Assembly (NCBI GenBank): GCA_944989445.1
Contig: CALYLW010001388.1
Span: forward strand, 124,001-188,000
Direction of reading: 5' to 3'
From: Ampullaceana balthica
Taxonomy: Eukaryota; Mollusca; Gastropoda; Lymnaeidae
DNA length: 64,000 nt
The notes beneath the pieces are model-generated. The model was not told the origin of the DNA and searched no databases. It saw nothing but the letters and a program-made list of their open reading frames with translations. Position 1 is the first letter of the stretch; the number at the start of each line of letters is the position of its first letter. Shown here piece by piece: positions 11,123 to 22,055 of the stretch. A program made the position numbers and the translations under genes.

Positions 11123-11475
11123 GGGGCCGTCTATAAGTGACGACATGCATCTGAGGGGGGGAAGGGATGGGGTCATACTTTAGTGATATGTGTGACAAAG
11201 GGGGAGGGGGTGTTTAAGAACTGTGACGTCACATCAAAAACGCGCAACTTTAAACGAAAGTTCCACTTAAATATTTGATTGCTTACAATTTAGTTAATGA
11301 CGTTTTAAATGGCTTTCGCGTGAGTTACGATATTAGACTGTAGCTCACACTAAATACACACTTAAATGACAATAAAATGATTTGAAACAAGCTAATTTTC
11401 AAATTGGGAATATTATTATTATTATTTATTTTTATTTATTTTTTTATTTATTTTTTTTTGGGGGGGGGGCATTTT
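11123..11475 (+). mobile_element. MITE of the GGGGCCGTC family, right end missing
   Basis: It starts TTA-GGGGCCGTCTATAAGTGACG and follows the long subfamily through 'gtgacgtcacatcaaaa' and 'aagttccacttaaata'. It then runs into a T-rich/G-rich stretch with no complementary end. Confidence 0.6.
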
Positions 11476-11724
11476 ATAAGGTCATATTTGTTTATTTTTA
11501 GCGTGTCTAGGTTTTTTCTTTCGGGTCTACGTTTTTTTCGACGTGTTGGCTAGGTTTTTCCTAAAATTGTCACTGGCAGCACTGACTCGCATGAACTTTG
11601 ACCACTTACCGTCAAAGAAACGTGCATATGTGATAGAATTCATGGACTATACATATAAGCATGAAATAACCAATGTTAGTAACATTAGGAGGTCGTACAC
11701 CTGCTGACGTCTTGCCCCACGCTT

Positions 11725-11841
11725 GATATAGCCGGGGAGGTGAGGGAGGCAGAGGAGTCCCATGTAAAGACAATGTTGTATGGCACTGCTCAGCAGATGG
11801 AGCAGATTGCCCAGGTACTAGCCAAGGCCTTAAGAGAGTAG
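11725..11841 (+). other. Short coding-like tract, unrecognised
   Basis: One frame reads DIAGEVREAEESHVKTMLYG then TAQQMEQIAQVLAKALRE and a stop. Its composition is balanced and helix-like (A, E, Q, L rich), unlike the AT-driven chance frames around it. No start codon is near. It may be the C-terminal end of a retroelement protein or a captured exon. I do not recognise the family. Confidence 0.35.
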
Positions 11842-11999
11842 TCTCAGGCCTACTGAATATGTGTTTAGTTTAGTAACATTAAAAGAGAGATTGCTATTTA
11901 AGGCAGAGAGATTGTGGATCAAAGTCATTCAATGTACAGTGAGAATAGTAGTTAAGATCACAATTGAAGTACGGCTCAACTCATTTCAAGAACAACAGT

Positions 12000-13020
12000 G
12001 GAAAGTGGACTGTTAAATAGAGCCTAAACAGTGACTGGACTATAAACGTTGGAAAGTGGACTGTTGAAGAGAGCTAAAACAGTGACTGGACTATAATAGT
12101 TGGAAAGTGGACTGTTGAAGAGAGCTAAAACAGTGACTGGACTATAATAGTTGGAAAGTGGACTGTTGAAGAGAGCTAAAACAGTGACTGGACTATAATA
12201 GTTGGAAAGGGGACTGTTGAAGAGAGCTAAAACAGTGACTGGACTATAATAGTTGGAAAGTGGACTGTTGAAGAGAGCTAAAACAGCGGCTGGACTATAA
12301 TAGTTGGAAAGTGGACTGTTGAAGAGAGCTAAAACAGTGACTTGACTATAAAAGTTGGAAAGGGGACTGTTGAATAGAGCTAAAACATTGACTGGACTAA
12401 AAAAGTGGGAAAGTGGACTGTTGAAGAGAGCTAAAACAGTGACTGGACTATAAAAGTTGGAAAGGGGACTGTTGAATAGAGCTAAAACATTGACTGGACT
12501 AAAAAAGTTGGAAAGTGGACTGTTGAATAGAGCTAAAACATTGACTGGACTATAAAAGTTGGAAAGTGGACTGTTGAATAGAGCTAAAACATTGACTGGA
12601 CTAAAAAAGTTGGAAAGTGGACTGTTGAATTGAGCTGAAACATTGACTTGACTATAATAGTTGGAAATTGGACTGTTGAATAGAGCTGAAACAGTGACTG
12701 GACTATAATATTTGGAAAGTGGACTGTTGAATAGAGCTGAAAACAGTGACGGCCAATAAGTGTTGGAAAGTGGACTGTTGAATAGAGCTGAAAACAGTGA
12801 CGGCCAATAAGTGTTGGAAAGTGGACTGTTGAATAGAGCTGAAAACAGTGACGGACCAATAAGTGTTGGAAAGTGGACTGTTGAATAGAGCTAAAACAGT
12901 GACGGCCAATAAGTGTTGGAATGTGGACTGTTGAATAGAGCTGAAACAGTGACGACCAATAAGTGTTAGAAAGTGGACTGTTGAATAGAGCTAAAACAGT
13001 GGACTATAAAAGTTGGAAAG
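12000..13020. repeat. Minisatellite, 51-bp unit, about 20 copies
   Basis: The unit begins 'ttggaaagtggactgttgaa' and continues 'gagagctaaaacagtgactg'. Consecutive copies start at 12050 and 12101, and so on. The right third changes to a 'gacggccaataagtg' variant. The 51-bp unit is divisible by three, so it gives long open frames on both strands that are not genes. Confidence 0.95.
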
Positions 13021-13171
13021 CAAGATATACAGAAAGAATTGCAGTGCTCCGTGAAAAGATATTTATTTAAGCAAATACTATTTACATTGTCAGCGTCAAA
13101 GAAATGAAAAAGTAATAAAGATAACAATCAAAAGTACAATAGTAAATGGGAGTGGACTTTTGTGTGGCATA

Positions 13172-13628
13172 TAAACTTAGCTACTGCACCATTGTACCAG
13201 GCATATAAAGGTTTCTGATACAACGGAGGAGGCCTTCTGTAAACTTAGCTACTGCACCATTGTACCAGGCATATAAAGGTTTCTGATACAACGGAGGAGG
13301 CCTTCTGTAAACTTAGCTACTGCACCATTGTACCAGGCATATAAAGGTTTCTGATACAACGGAGGAGGCCTTCTGTAAACTTAGCTACTGCACCATTGTA
13401 CCAGGCATATAAAGGTTTCTGATACAACGGAGGAGGCCTTCTGTAAACTTAGCTACTGCACCATTGTACCAGGCATATAAAGGTTTCTGATACAACGGAG
13501 GAGGCCTTCTGTAAACTTAGCTACTGCACCATTGTACCAGGCATATAAAGGTTTCTGATACAACGGAGGAGGCCTTCTGTAAACTTAGCTACTGCACCAT
13601 TGTACCAGGCATATACAGGTTTCTGATA
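13172..13628. repeat. Minisatellite, 68-bp unit, about 6.7 copies
   Basis: The unit begins 'taaacttagctactgcacca' and ends 'ggaggaggccttctg'. Copies are almost identical, which implies recent amplification. The last copy runs directly into the 18-bp array. Confidence 0.95.
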
Positions 13629-14335
13629 CATGTCACCTTTTGTGATGGTGTCACCTTTTGTGATGGTGTCACCTTTTGTGATGGTGTCACCTTTTGTGAT
13701 GGTGTCACCTTTTGTGATTGTGTCACCTTTTGTGATGGTGTCACCTTTTGTGATGGTGTCACCTTTTGTGATGGTGTCACCTTTTGTTATGGTGTCACCT
13801 TTTGTTATGGTGTCACATTTTGTGATTGTGTCACCTTTTGTGATGGTGTCACCTTTTGTGATGGTGTCACCTTTTGTGATGGTGTCTACTTTTGTGATGG
13901 TGTCACCTTTTGTGATGATGTCACATTTTGTGATGGTGTCACATTTTGTTATGGTGTCATCTTTGTGATGGTGTCACCTTTTGTGATGGTGTCACCTTTT
14001 GTGATGGTGTCACCTTCTGTGATGGTGTCACCTTTTGTGATGGTGTCACCTTTTGTGATGGTGTCACCTTTTGTGATGGTGTCATATTTTGTGATGGTGT
14101 CACCTTTGGGATGGTGTCACCTTTTGTGATGGTGTCACCTTTTGTGATGGTGTCACCTTTTGTGATGGTTTCACCTTTTGTGATGGTGTCACATTTTGTG
14201 ATGGTTTCACCTTTTGTGATGGTGTCACCTTTTGTGATGGTGTCACCTTTTGTGATGGTGTCTCATTTTTTGATGGTATCATCCGGTGCGGCTTTGGTGT
14301 AATCTTTTGTGATGGTGTCATTCGGTGCGGAGAAG
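13629..14335. repeat. Minisatellite, 18-bp unit (tgtcaccttttgtgatgg)
   Basis: About 38 copies. The unit is a multiple of three, so + frames repeat MVSPFV and - frames repeat TPSQKV. These are not proteins. The last units pass into the flank that is shared with 29096-29245. Confidence 0.95.
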
Positions 14336-14429
14336 AATGTTTCTGTCCATTGTCTTTGCCGGGTTCAATATCCTGGCCTGCTCCCATTTCTTCTCAATAA
14401 TTTCCTTTTTAATTACCAACTAAAGACAA
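14336..14429. repeat. Array flank duplicated (inverted) at 29096-29245
   Basis: The sequence includes 'agaatgtttctgtccattgt', 'ctcccatttctt' and 'taattaccaactaaagacaa'. Inverted counterparts are found beside the second 58-bp array near 29.1-29.24 kb. So the two arrays descend from one larger unit. Confidence 0.7.
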
Positions 14430-16562
14430 AGTGGTGATGCTTGTTGGTAGTGGCGGGGAGACTGGGAGATACACATGTAAAGTGAGAGGCGGTGTCTTCG
14501 GTTGGCAGTAGCAGGGAGGGTGGGAGATATACATGTACAGTGAGAGGCGGTGTCTTCGGTTGTCAGTGGCAGGGAGGGTGGGAGATATACATGTACAGTG
14601 AGAGGTGGTGTCTTGGGGTGGCAGGGAGGGTGGGAGATATTCATGTACAATGAGAGGCGGTCTCTTGGGTTGGCAGTGGCAGGGAGTATGAGAGATATAC
14701 ATGTACAATGAGAGGCGGTGTCTTCGGTTGTCAGTGGCAGGGAGGGTGGGAGATATACATGTACAATGAGAGGCGGTCTCTTGGGTTGGCAGTGGCAGGG
14801 AGTATGAGAGATATACATGTACAATGAGAGGCGGTCTCTTGGGTTGGCAGTGGCAGGGAGTATGAGAGATATACATGTACAATGAGAGGCGGTCTCTTGG
14901 GTTGGCAGTGGCAAGGAGTATGAGAGATATACATGTACAATGAGAGGCGGTGTCTTGGGTTGGCAGTGGCAGGGAGGGTGGGAGATATACATGTACAATG
15001 AGAGGCGGTGTCTTGGGTTGGCAGTGGCAGGGAGTATGAGAGATATACATGTACAATGAGAGGCGGTGTCTTCGGTTGTCAGTGGCAGGGAGGGTGGGAG
15101 ATATACATGTACAATGAGAGGCGGTGTCTTGGGTTGGCAGTGGCAGGGAGTATTAGAGATATACATGTACAATGAGAGGCGGTCTCTTGGGTTGGCAGTG
15201 GCAGAGAGGGTGGGAGATATACATGTACAATGAGAGGCGGTCTCTTGGGTTGGCAGTGGCAGGGAGGGTGGGAGATATACATGTACAATGAGAGGCGGTG
15301 TCTTGGGTTGGCAGTGGCAAGGAGTATGAGAGATATACATGTACAATGAGAGGCGGTCTCTTGGGTTGGCAGTGGCAGGGAGTATGAGAGATATACATGT
15401 ACAATGAGAGGCGGTGTCTTCGGTTGTCAGTGGCAGGGAGGGTGGGAGATATACATGTACAATGAGAGGCGGTCTCTTGGGTTGGCAGTGGCAAGGAGTA
15501 TGAGAGATATACATGTACAATGAGAGGCGGTGTCTTCGGTTGTCAGTGGCAGGGAGTGTGGGAGATATACATGTACAATGAGAGGCGGTCTCTTGGGTTG
15601 GCAGTGGCAGGGAGTATGAGAGATATACATGTACAATGAGAGGCGGTGTCTTCGGTTGTCAGTGGCAGGGAGGGTGGGAGATATACATGTACAGTGAGAG
15701 GTGGTGTCTTGGGGTGGCAGGGAGGGTGGGAGATATTCATGTACAGTGAGAGGCGGTGTCTTCGGTTGTCAGTGGCAGGGAGGGTGGGAGATATACATGT
15801 ACAATGAGAGGCGGTCTCTTGGGTTGGCAGTGGCAGGGAGTATGAGAGATATACATGTACAATGAGAGGCGGTGTCTTCGGTTGTCAGTGGCAGGGAGGG
15901 TGGGAGATATACATGTACAATGAGAGGCGGTCTCTTGGGTTGGCAGTGGCAGGGAGTATGAGAGATATACATGTACAATGAGAGGCGCTGTCTTCGGTTG
16001 TCAGTGGCAGGGAGGGTGGGAGATATACATGTACAATGAGAGGCGGTGTCTTCGGTTGTCAGTGGCAGGGAGGGCGGGAGATATACATGTACAATGAGAG
16101 GCGGTGTCTTCGGTTGTCAGTGGCAGGGAGGGTGGGAGATATACATGTACAATGAGAGGCGGTGTCTTGGGTTGGCAGTGGCAGGGAGGGTGGGAGATAT
16201 ACATGTACAATGAGAGGCGGTCTCTTGGGTTGGCAGTGGCAGGGAGGGTGGGAGATATACATGTACAATGAGAGGCGGTCTCTTGGGTTGGCAGTGGCAA
16301 GGAGTATGAGAGATATACATGTACAATGAGAGGCGGTCTCTTGGGTTGGCAGTGGCAGGGAGGGTGGGAGATATACATGTACAATGAGAGGCGGTCTCTT
16401 GGGTTGGCAGTGGCAGGGAGTATGAGAGATATACATGTACAATGAGAGGCGGTGTCTTCGGTTGTCAGTGGCGGGGAGGGTGGGAGATATACATGTACAT
16501 TGAGAAGCAGTGTCTTCGGTTGTCAGTGGCAGGGAAGGTGGGAGATATACATGTACAGTGAA
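14430..16562. repeat. Minisatellite, 58-bp unit, about 37 copies
   Basis: The unit begins 'gagaggcggtgtcttcggtt' and ends 'gagatatacatgtacaat'. Two main variants alternate: cttcggttgtc/gggtgg and cttgggttggc/gtatga. The - strand lacks stop codons in the repeat frames and 58 is 1 modulo 3. A 366-codon repetitive frame and many shorter ones result; I reject them as genes. A second array in opposite orientation lies at 28352-29095. Confidence 0.97.
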
Positions 16563-16564
16563 AG

Positions 16565-16795
16565 TATTAAAAAAGGTTGTTCAATATAATTCGCGCCGTG
16601 ACGCTCTAACACAAAAATTAACATGCTACATAGAGATAAATAGAGATAATCTAAAAATGCATTAATTTAATTACATTACTTCGATCAATCTGAAATTTTG
16701 AAAGATTAATTTGATCGTTGGCACGAGTCTGCCTCCAAAATTTCAGCACGCTAGCATACGAGGAAGTGGGTTAAAAATCGATCCAATTTGTTTCC
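16565..16795 (+). repeat. Dispersed repeat family B, partial copy
   Basis: This is a direct, diverged match to 4660-4865. It shares 'gttcaatataat', 'tacatagagataaata', 'gcacgagtctgcctcc' and 'aggaagtgggttaaaaatc'. It follows immediately after the 58-bp array. Confidence 0.6.
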
Positions 16796-16935
16796 ATTTT
16801 GATTTGAGTGTAGCAGTGACCCTTGACCTCTGCCCCACTTTCGATAAGCTGAACAGTTTGTAACTGGAGTATGGGTGCCATTTAAAATCATGTCCAATAA
16901 ATGCATATTCAAAGTCCAATCGAGCTGTACTCGAA

Positions 16936-17275
16936 GTACAAACGGACCCCAGTGTAATTTTAATAATGTGTTATTTTAAGGTCTGTAAAAGTACAAACGG
17001 TCTCCTGTGTAATTTTAATAATGTGTTATTTTAAGGTCTGTAAAAGTACAAACGGTCTCCTGTGTAATTTTAATAATATGTTATTTTAAGTTCGTTCAAA
17101 GTACAAACGGCCTCCAGTAAAATTTTAATAATATGTTATTTTAAGGTCTGTAAAAGTACAAACGGCCTCTATTACAATTTTAATAATATGTTATTTTAAG
17201 GTCTGTAAAAGTACAAACGGCCTCCAGTACAATTTTAATAATATGTTATTTTAAGGTATGTCAAAGTGCTAACAA
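16936..17275. repeat. Minisatellite, 55-bp unit, about 6 copies
   Basis: 'gtacaaacgg' recurs at 16936, 16991, 17046, 17101 and 17156, with 'taattttaataatgtgttat' between. The last copies diverge. Confidence 0.9.
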
Positions 17276-17369
17276 CTTTCAGTCATTTTCATATAAAACT
17301 CCTGTTTGAATACCTGTCCAAATCCGAATACGTTTTCTTTCAAATCATGCAAAAAGCCTGTCCATTATC

Positions 17370-17945
17370 CTGTCTAAATCAAGTACAAAAACTGTAAAAA
17401 TACATAAAAAGTCATGTCTAAATCAAGTACAAAGACTGTCAAAATACATAAAAAGTCATGTCTAAATCAAGTACAAAGACTGTCAAAATACATAAAAAGT
17501 CATGTCTAAATCAAGTACACAGACTGTCACAATATATAATAAGTCCTGTCTAAATCAAGTACAAAGACTGTCAAAATACATAAAAAGTCATGTCTAAATC
17601 AAGTACAAAGACTGTCAAAATACATAAGAAGTCATGTCTAAATCAAGTACACAGACTGTCACAATATATAATAAGTCCTGTCTAAATCAAGTACAAAGAC
17701 TGTCAAAATACATAAAAAGTCATGTCTAAATCAAGTACAAAGACTGTCAAAATACATAAGAAGTCATGTCTAAATCAAGTACAATTACTGTCAAAATACA
17801 TAAAACGTCTTGTCTAAATCAAGTACACAGACTGTCACTACATATAAGAACCCCTGTCTAAATCAAGAACATTGACTGTCAAAATACATAAGACGTCTTG
17901 TCTAAATCAAGTACACATACTGTCACAATACATAAGATGTCCCGT
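17370..17945. repeat. Minisatellite, 44-bp unit, about 13 copies
   Basis: 'gtcatgtctaaatcaagtac' recurs every 44 bp, followed by 'aaagactgtcaaaatacata'. A subset of copies carries 'cacagactgtcacaatatat'. These variants return at intervals, suggesting a multi-unit amplification. Confidence 0.92.
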
Positions 17946-18466
17946 ACATTCTACTGGAAATTAATTAAAACCATATGAAACTTGAAACGTCTTTGTTGAC
18001 ATTTTCAATTTAAAAAAACAATTTAAAATCCAGCTGTAGTCCTGACAGAGTCTATCCAAATCCTATTAAATACTGCCTTAATCCTGACAAAGTCTATCCA
18101 AATCCTATTAAATACTGCCTAAATCCTGTCTCACAACTGTGAATAAATTGACTAACTCCAATAAAATTTTGATTAAAATCCAAGTCCGGTGCATGCATAG
18201 CCTTGAACTCTTGATTTGATTGTGGGTATTTGTCTTGTTATTATTATTTCTGGATCAGGATCTTCATCATAGATTCCTGTTTCGCTAAGGTCATTCTTTT
18301 AGTCCAGGACACCTGTCTCGGCGGACAAGCGATGAGGTGCACTGATCTAGCTCCATCCAATTAAAAGTCTATGATGGTGATGCGTCTATTTCTGAACATT
18401 TATATGAAATTTTTTGTGTGTTGAAAGATTTAGAGGTAACTGTGTTTTCTGTAGTTGTTGAACTTG
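17946..18466. other. Unclassified sequence before the gypsy insertion
   Basis: A short duplication ('gtctatccaaatcctattaa' and 'atactgcct') lies at 18048-18125. The rest, including the GC-richer block 18300-18345, may be the body of the SINE- or LINE-like repeat whose tail starts at 18467. No coding is seen. Confidence 0.4.
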
Positions 18467-18504
18467 TTTGTAAAGCGCTGTGAGCCTAGCTGTAGGCTGG
18501 GGTA
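18467..18504 (+). repeat. SINE/LINE-type 3' tail, left half (split by gypsy)
   Basis: 'gtaaagcgctgtgagcc' followed by 'tagctgtaggctgggg' continues, across the gypsy element, into 'ctgcgctatataagtg' and an (ATA)n tail at 22634-22680. The paired GCGCT...GCGCTATATAA followed by a short A/T repeat is a common 3' tail of metazoan non-LTR retroelements. The gypsy element interrupted it at GGGTA. Confidence 0.55.
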
Positions 18505-19077
18505 TGTTAAAGGTCTCATTCATTGGTGGATTATTGCTTGCTCTCCGCTACACACAACATACACAAGAGATGACACAAGTCTGTGTAACGATGCAATGTT
18601 TATTCTACTATAAACAACTGTACAACTGGCTGTCTTGCCTTGACATAAAATACATCTATATATAACGGCTGTATGCTCAAGCATGCCCTCGGTCCGACCC
18701 GACCGCTTCTGGGCGACGTTAAACTCAACTCTGTTTTACTGCAACCCTGCAGCTCCCCGGTCTATCCTGACCGGTCTGACCGCACAACACTGTGCGAACT
18801 ACACACTCTCTGCAACACCCCGCACTCGTCTCGACTACTCTCTTATAAACCCCCCCAACTGGTCTCAACTGACCCTGGCGTGTCCTCTGGTCATGTCCCT
18901 GAAATATCCCGTGTGACCAGAAGCTCACTCAGACATCACTAGACATTATTCCCGTGATAGGAGTTCATACCCGTAAACAACGCCTTGACCCGACTCCAAC
19001 ACTGGCTCACAACAATCTCACAACAATCTCACAACAATCTCACAACAATCATTCGCAGTGATTCTCATACCCTGACA
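18505..19077 (-). repeat. LTR, 3' in element orientation (573 bp)
   Basis: It begins TGTTAAAGG and ends CCCTGACA on the + strand. Read on the - strand it has a TATA-like TATATATAGATG (about 18655-18664) and an AATAAA polyadenylation signal about 55 bp on (18599-18604). That order supports the - orientation and suggests a short R region. Open frames in it recur identically in the other LTR and are not genes. Confidence 0.92.
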
Positions 19078-19080
19078 TAT

Positions 19081-19092
19081 CCCCCCTCTTCC
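19081..19092 (-). other. Polypurine tract
   Basis: On the - strand this reads GGAAGAGGGGGG, three bases from the LTR. It is the expected plus-strand primer site of an LTR retrotransposon. Confidence 0.75.
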
Positions 19093-19097
19093 GTTAG

Positions 19098-20230
19098 ATT
19101 CTACTTACGGGTAGAATCTCACAATACAACAAAGTCAGGGCATGGAATCACTGCACATTACAATTACAATAATATAATACATAATGAAATAATATCTTTC
19201 AAAATAATTTTATACACAACATTGCATGGAAAACACTAGTATATACAACACAGAGCATAAATCCACTTGGTCGTACCTTTATACGACTTCACTAACCCGC
19301 AACTCGTACGTTATCATTATCTTTAATCTCAAAGAACCAACCTTCGACCTACTACTGGTCATAACACCTCACATATTAGTATCCAACAATTGACCATTTT
19401 TACGCTAGATTGTTTTCTATTTACCAACTGACTCTACTGGTTCCTCATATAAATTCCTTAAGATATTTATTCCAGGATTACCTCCAGCATGAGATAATGT
19501 TATAGGGATAACTACTTATCCAAACTATAGACATTTCAGCCTGATTGTATTTAACCCATTACAATCAATTATATAACAATCATGTGCATATAGTAGTCGT
19601 AATCAACATAATTCATCATAATACTCATAATCATGAACAAAATCATTATCATCATATCTCATATTTCATAAATATATATATATATATAAATAATTACATC
19701 TCCTTATAATGAAATTTTGCCCGAGGTCACCCGGAGCCAAAAATTATAATAAAAAACATCAGCACGAAAATACAACCATCTCATATTTATTTACAACCAT
19801 CCTTAAGTACTAACTAACATAAGTACATAATCGCTATGAAACCTTACAATCATGTTCATATAATAATAATACTGGCCCGAGGTGACTCAGACCTCAATTT
19901 CTACCCAAATTAGTCCCCATGACAAGCAACTCTACTTGTTTTTCGACCTTCGTGACTCGGCCGAATCATAAACCTGTCCTGCGAGTCCTTGTCGGTCATG
20001 GTTTGATTTCTGCTCAGTAATTATGATTGCCATTACCATATCTGTCATGATCCTATGATGTTATATCGTAGTTTGTCTGTGTCCACAACCATCTACCCGG
20101 CCGCCCTTGTCACAACTTTTAAATTTTTCTTGACCTCTCAATTTCCACTATGTCTCCCCTCTATCCCCTGGTCGCCGTAACTCGACCGAATTTTGATGTA
20201 AATATCTAACCAATCAGCTGCCATATCTGC
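19098..20230. other. Gypsy internal non-coding segment, integrase absent
   Basis: An integrase (HHCC zinc finger, DDE core) should follow RNase H here, on the - strand. I see no such motifs and no long frame in 1.1 kb. This segment is either the element's 3' untranslated region or unrelated sequence retained after deletion. Confidence 0.5.
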
Positions 20231-21391
20231 TTATTGCCGAGATAAAAAATCTGCAATAATGTTATCTTCACCTTTAATGTATTCCACGTTGAAATCGTAT
20301 TCCTGTAACATCAAAGACCACCTGGAAACTCTTGAATTTTCAAATTTAGTCGTGTTCAAATATTTTAACGCTTGGTGGTCACACTGGAGCGTAAATCTTG
20401 CCCCCATTAAATAGTAGGATAATTTCTGAATTCCCCATATTATTGCCAAGCATTCCCTCTCTATTGTTGAGTATCTAGTTTCCCTGTCAACCAGTTTACG
20501 ACTAATATATTTAACCGGGTGGAGCATATTGTCTCTCTTCTGCATCAAACATGCCCCCAATCCCTTCGTTGACGCATCTGTACGAACTATAAAAGGTTCC
20601 TTAATGTCGGGCAGAACCAAAATGGGGTTATTTGTTAAATAGTTTTGGATTGTATCCAATGCTTGTTGGCATTCCTTAGTCCAACATATATTATTAGGTT
20701 TACCTTTCTTTGTAAGGTCCGTCAATGGGGCTGTTATCGTTGAAAAATTAGGTATAAATTTATTGTAATACGCTATTAGGCCAACTAGTCCCCTTACTTG
20801 TCTCTTATTTTTGGGTCGTTCTATTTCCAACACTTTGTTTATATTGTTCATGTCTGGTTTTAAGATGCCTGCTCCAATTCTATGTCCCAGAAATTCGATT
20901 GATTCTTTACCTATTTCTAACTTAGATGGTTTAATGGTGAACCCTGCCTTTTTCAAAATCTCTAAAACCTCTCGAGTAACTCGTATATGTGACTCCCAGT
21001 CGTCTGTGTATACACAGATATCGTCAAAATAAGTAACTACCTCTTTTACTCCTTTGAATAATTTCTTAACAATTTTATTGAACGTTGCCGGTGCGGTTGC
21101 CAATCCGAATGGCATAAAGTTATATTGATATGCCCCGTCTGGGCCTTGAAAAGCTGTGTATTCTTTGCTTTTCTCCTCAAGAGGTATTTGCCAATATCCC
21201 TTTGTTAAGTCTAGTTTCGTAAAGTATTTGGCTTTATTCATGTGTTCTAGAAGTTTATCCTGGTTAGGTATAACTTCTGCTACTTTTTTTGTAATTGCGT
21301 TCAATTTTCTATAATCCACGCAAGTCCGAATCGATCCATCTTTTTTCTTAATTAAAACTAAGGGAGACGGAGGGCCGAGTAATGGGTGCAT
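20231..21391 (-). CDS. Gypsy reverse transcriptase-RNase H (partial Pol)
   Basis: This 386-residue frame is open throughout. It holds the Ty3/gypsy reverse transcriptase, which copies element RNA to DNA, then RNase H. Visible RT motifs in order are KKKDGSIRTCVDYRKLN (about 16-32), LDLTKGYWQIPL (about 60-71), MPFGLATAPATF (about 93-104) and the catalytic YFDD (about 116-119), then the thumb FLGH. RNase H shows TDAS (about 270) and the E of ERECLAI. The frame ends ADFLSRQ with a stop, the usual end of the RNase H/connection region. Upstream it lacks the protease-RT linker and RT N-terminus, because it abuts the inverted gag-pro piece at about 21380. The ATG start is incidental. No integrase follows. 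I treat it as a preserved fragment of Pol in a defective element. Confidence 0.9.
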   Translation of the reverse strand: MHPLLGPPSPLVLIKKKDGSIRTCVDYRKLNAITKKVAEVIPNQDKLLEHMNKAKYFTKLDLTKGYWQIPLEEKSKEYTAFQGPDGAYQYNFMPFGLATAPATFNKIVKKLFKGVKEVVTYFDDICVYTDDWESHIRVTREVLEILKKAGFTIKPSKLEIGKESIEFLGHRIGAGILKPDMNNINKVLEIERPKNKRQVRGLVGLIAYYNKFIPNFSTITAPLTDLTKKGKPNNICWTKECQQALDTIQNYLTNNPILVLPDIKEPFIVRTDASTKGLGACLMQKRDNMLHPVKYISRKLVDRETRYSTIERECLAIIWGIQKLSYYLMGARFTLQCDHQALKYLNTTKFENSRVSRWSLMLQEYDFNVEYIKGEDNIIADFLSRQ

Positions 21392-21972
21392 GTTTTAACT
21401 GCGGTCAGAGGGGTCACATAATGGCCAACTGTCGACAGAAATGGGCCAATAATAGGATGCCTGCGAAGGGAAATCAGTATAAAAACTCAGACCAGAAATC
21501 TAGCTATAATGGAAATAAGTATCCATGGTACAGCCAGGATAGATGACTAAGCAAAGATTGCAAACAGGGCCATACTATACAGTGGCAGGGGTATAAACCT
21601 AGAAAAGGGTGGCAGTCTCGCAATACGCAATGCGTGGGGAGTATGAACGATATTTTTAGAAAGTCCACGGGTAGGTTAAATGTCGAAAAATGCTTGTTGT
21701 TAGGGAAGGAAGCTTCTCTTCTTAGAGACACCGGCTGTACAATCGTAGGGTGCAGGAAGAGTTTAATACCAAAAAAATACAGGACTGATCAGACCTTTAC
21801 AGTTAAACTTATCGATGGGACAATAAAAACGTTTGAAACTGCTATAGTAGACATTAAAACCCCTTATCTCTGCGGTAGATTTTTGTCCGCCCTTTTTGAA
21901 GATCCGGTAACAGATGTGATTTTAGAAATGTTAGATCAGACGAGGACACACCATTCCATCACGGTAACGTAG
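21382..21972 (+). pseudogene. Gypsy Gag zinc knuckle + protease, inverted piece
   Basis: On the + strand, opposite to the RT, one frame shows a CCHC zinc knuckle, CFNCGQRGHIMANC (21391-21432), the nucleic-acid-binding end of Gag. A TGA follows at 21544-21546. The frame then continues to an aspartic protease with the catalytic LLRDTGC (DTG at 21727-21735) and a later DIKTPYLCG segment. It ends at a stop at 21972. The second gypsy copy at 34245-34646 has the same arrangement (LRDTGS...DIRTPYLSG), so the two belong to one clade. Gag N-terminal domains are missing. The opposite orientation relative to RT, LTR signals and primer site shows an internal inversion. Confidence 0.85.
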
Positions 21973-22036
21973 TTACCAGGGCCCAGAATAAACGAAATAA
22001 AGGGGGAGGACCACAAATGAAAACGGTGATTAGTAC

Positions 22037-22055
22037 AATCCCGGACGGGCCCCCA
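22037..22055 (-). other. Primer-binding site, tRNA-Pro type
   Basis: On the - strand, directly after the LTR, it reads TGGGGGCCCGTCCGGGATT. It differs at one base from the site at 35891-35910, whose TGGGGGCTCG... form is the classic tRNA-Pro complement. Confidence 0.8.

Larger units (their letters stand above)
10298..11584 (+). mobile_element. hAT relic with CAGTGCTGCCAG ends
   Basis: The left end CAGTGCTGCCAG is an exact 12-bp inverted match of the right end CTGGCAGCACTG. 'ctaggttttt' motifs repeat just inside both ends. The C-terminal piece of a hAT transposase survives on the + strand. It is followed by a LINE 3' end and a truncated MITE. The flanking 8-mers do not match, so the target duplication has decayed or a flank has been replaced. 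Confidence 0.65.

Noticed and set aside
12584..12909. Frames over the 51-bp array (HCFQLYSTVHFPT repeats)
   Set aside because: Produced by a unit divisible by three; no start or domain.
13589..14387. MVSPFV / TPSQKV repeat proteins on both strands
   Set aside because: The 18-bp satellite is a multiple of three, so both strands stay open. Strand symmetry and indels argue against coding.
14409..16442. Long repetitive open frames (up to 366 codons) on the - strand
   Set aside because: They are the 58-bp minisatellite read in frames without stops. The same peptide piece recurs in overlapping frames, and there is no start context or domain.
18673..18942. 89-residue frame, repeated at 22224-22493
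   Set aside because: Identical because it lies in the two LTRs. No domain, and on the strand opposite to the element's transcription.
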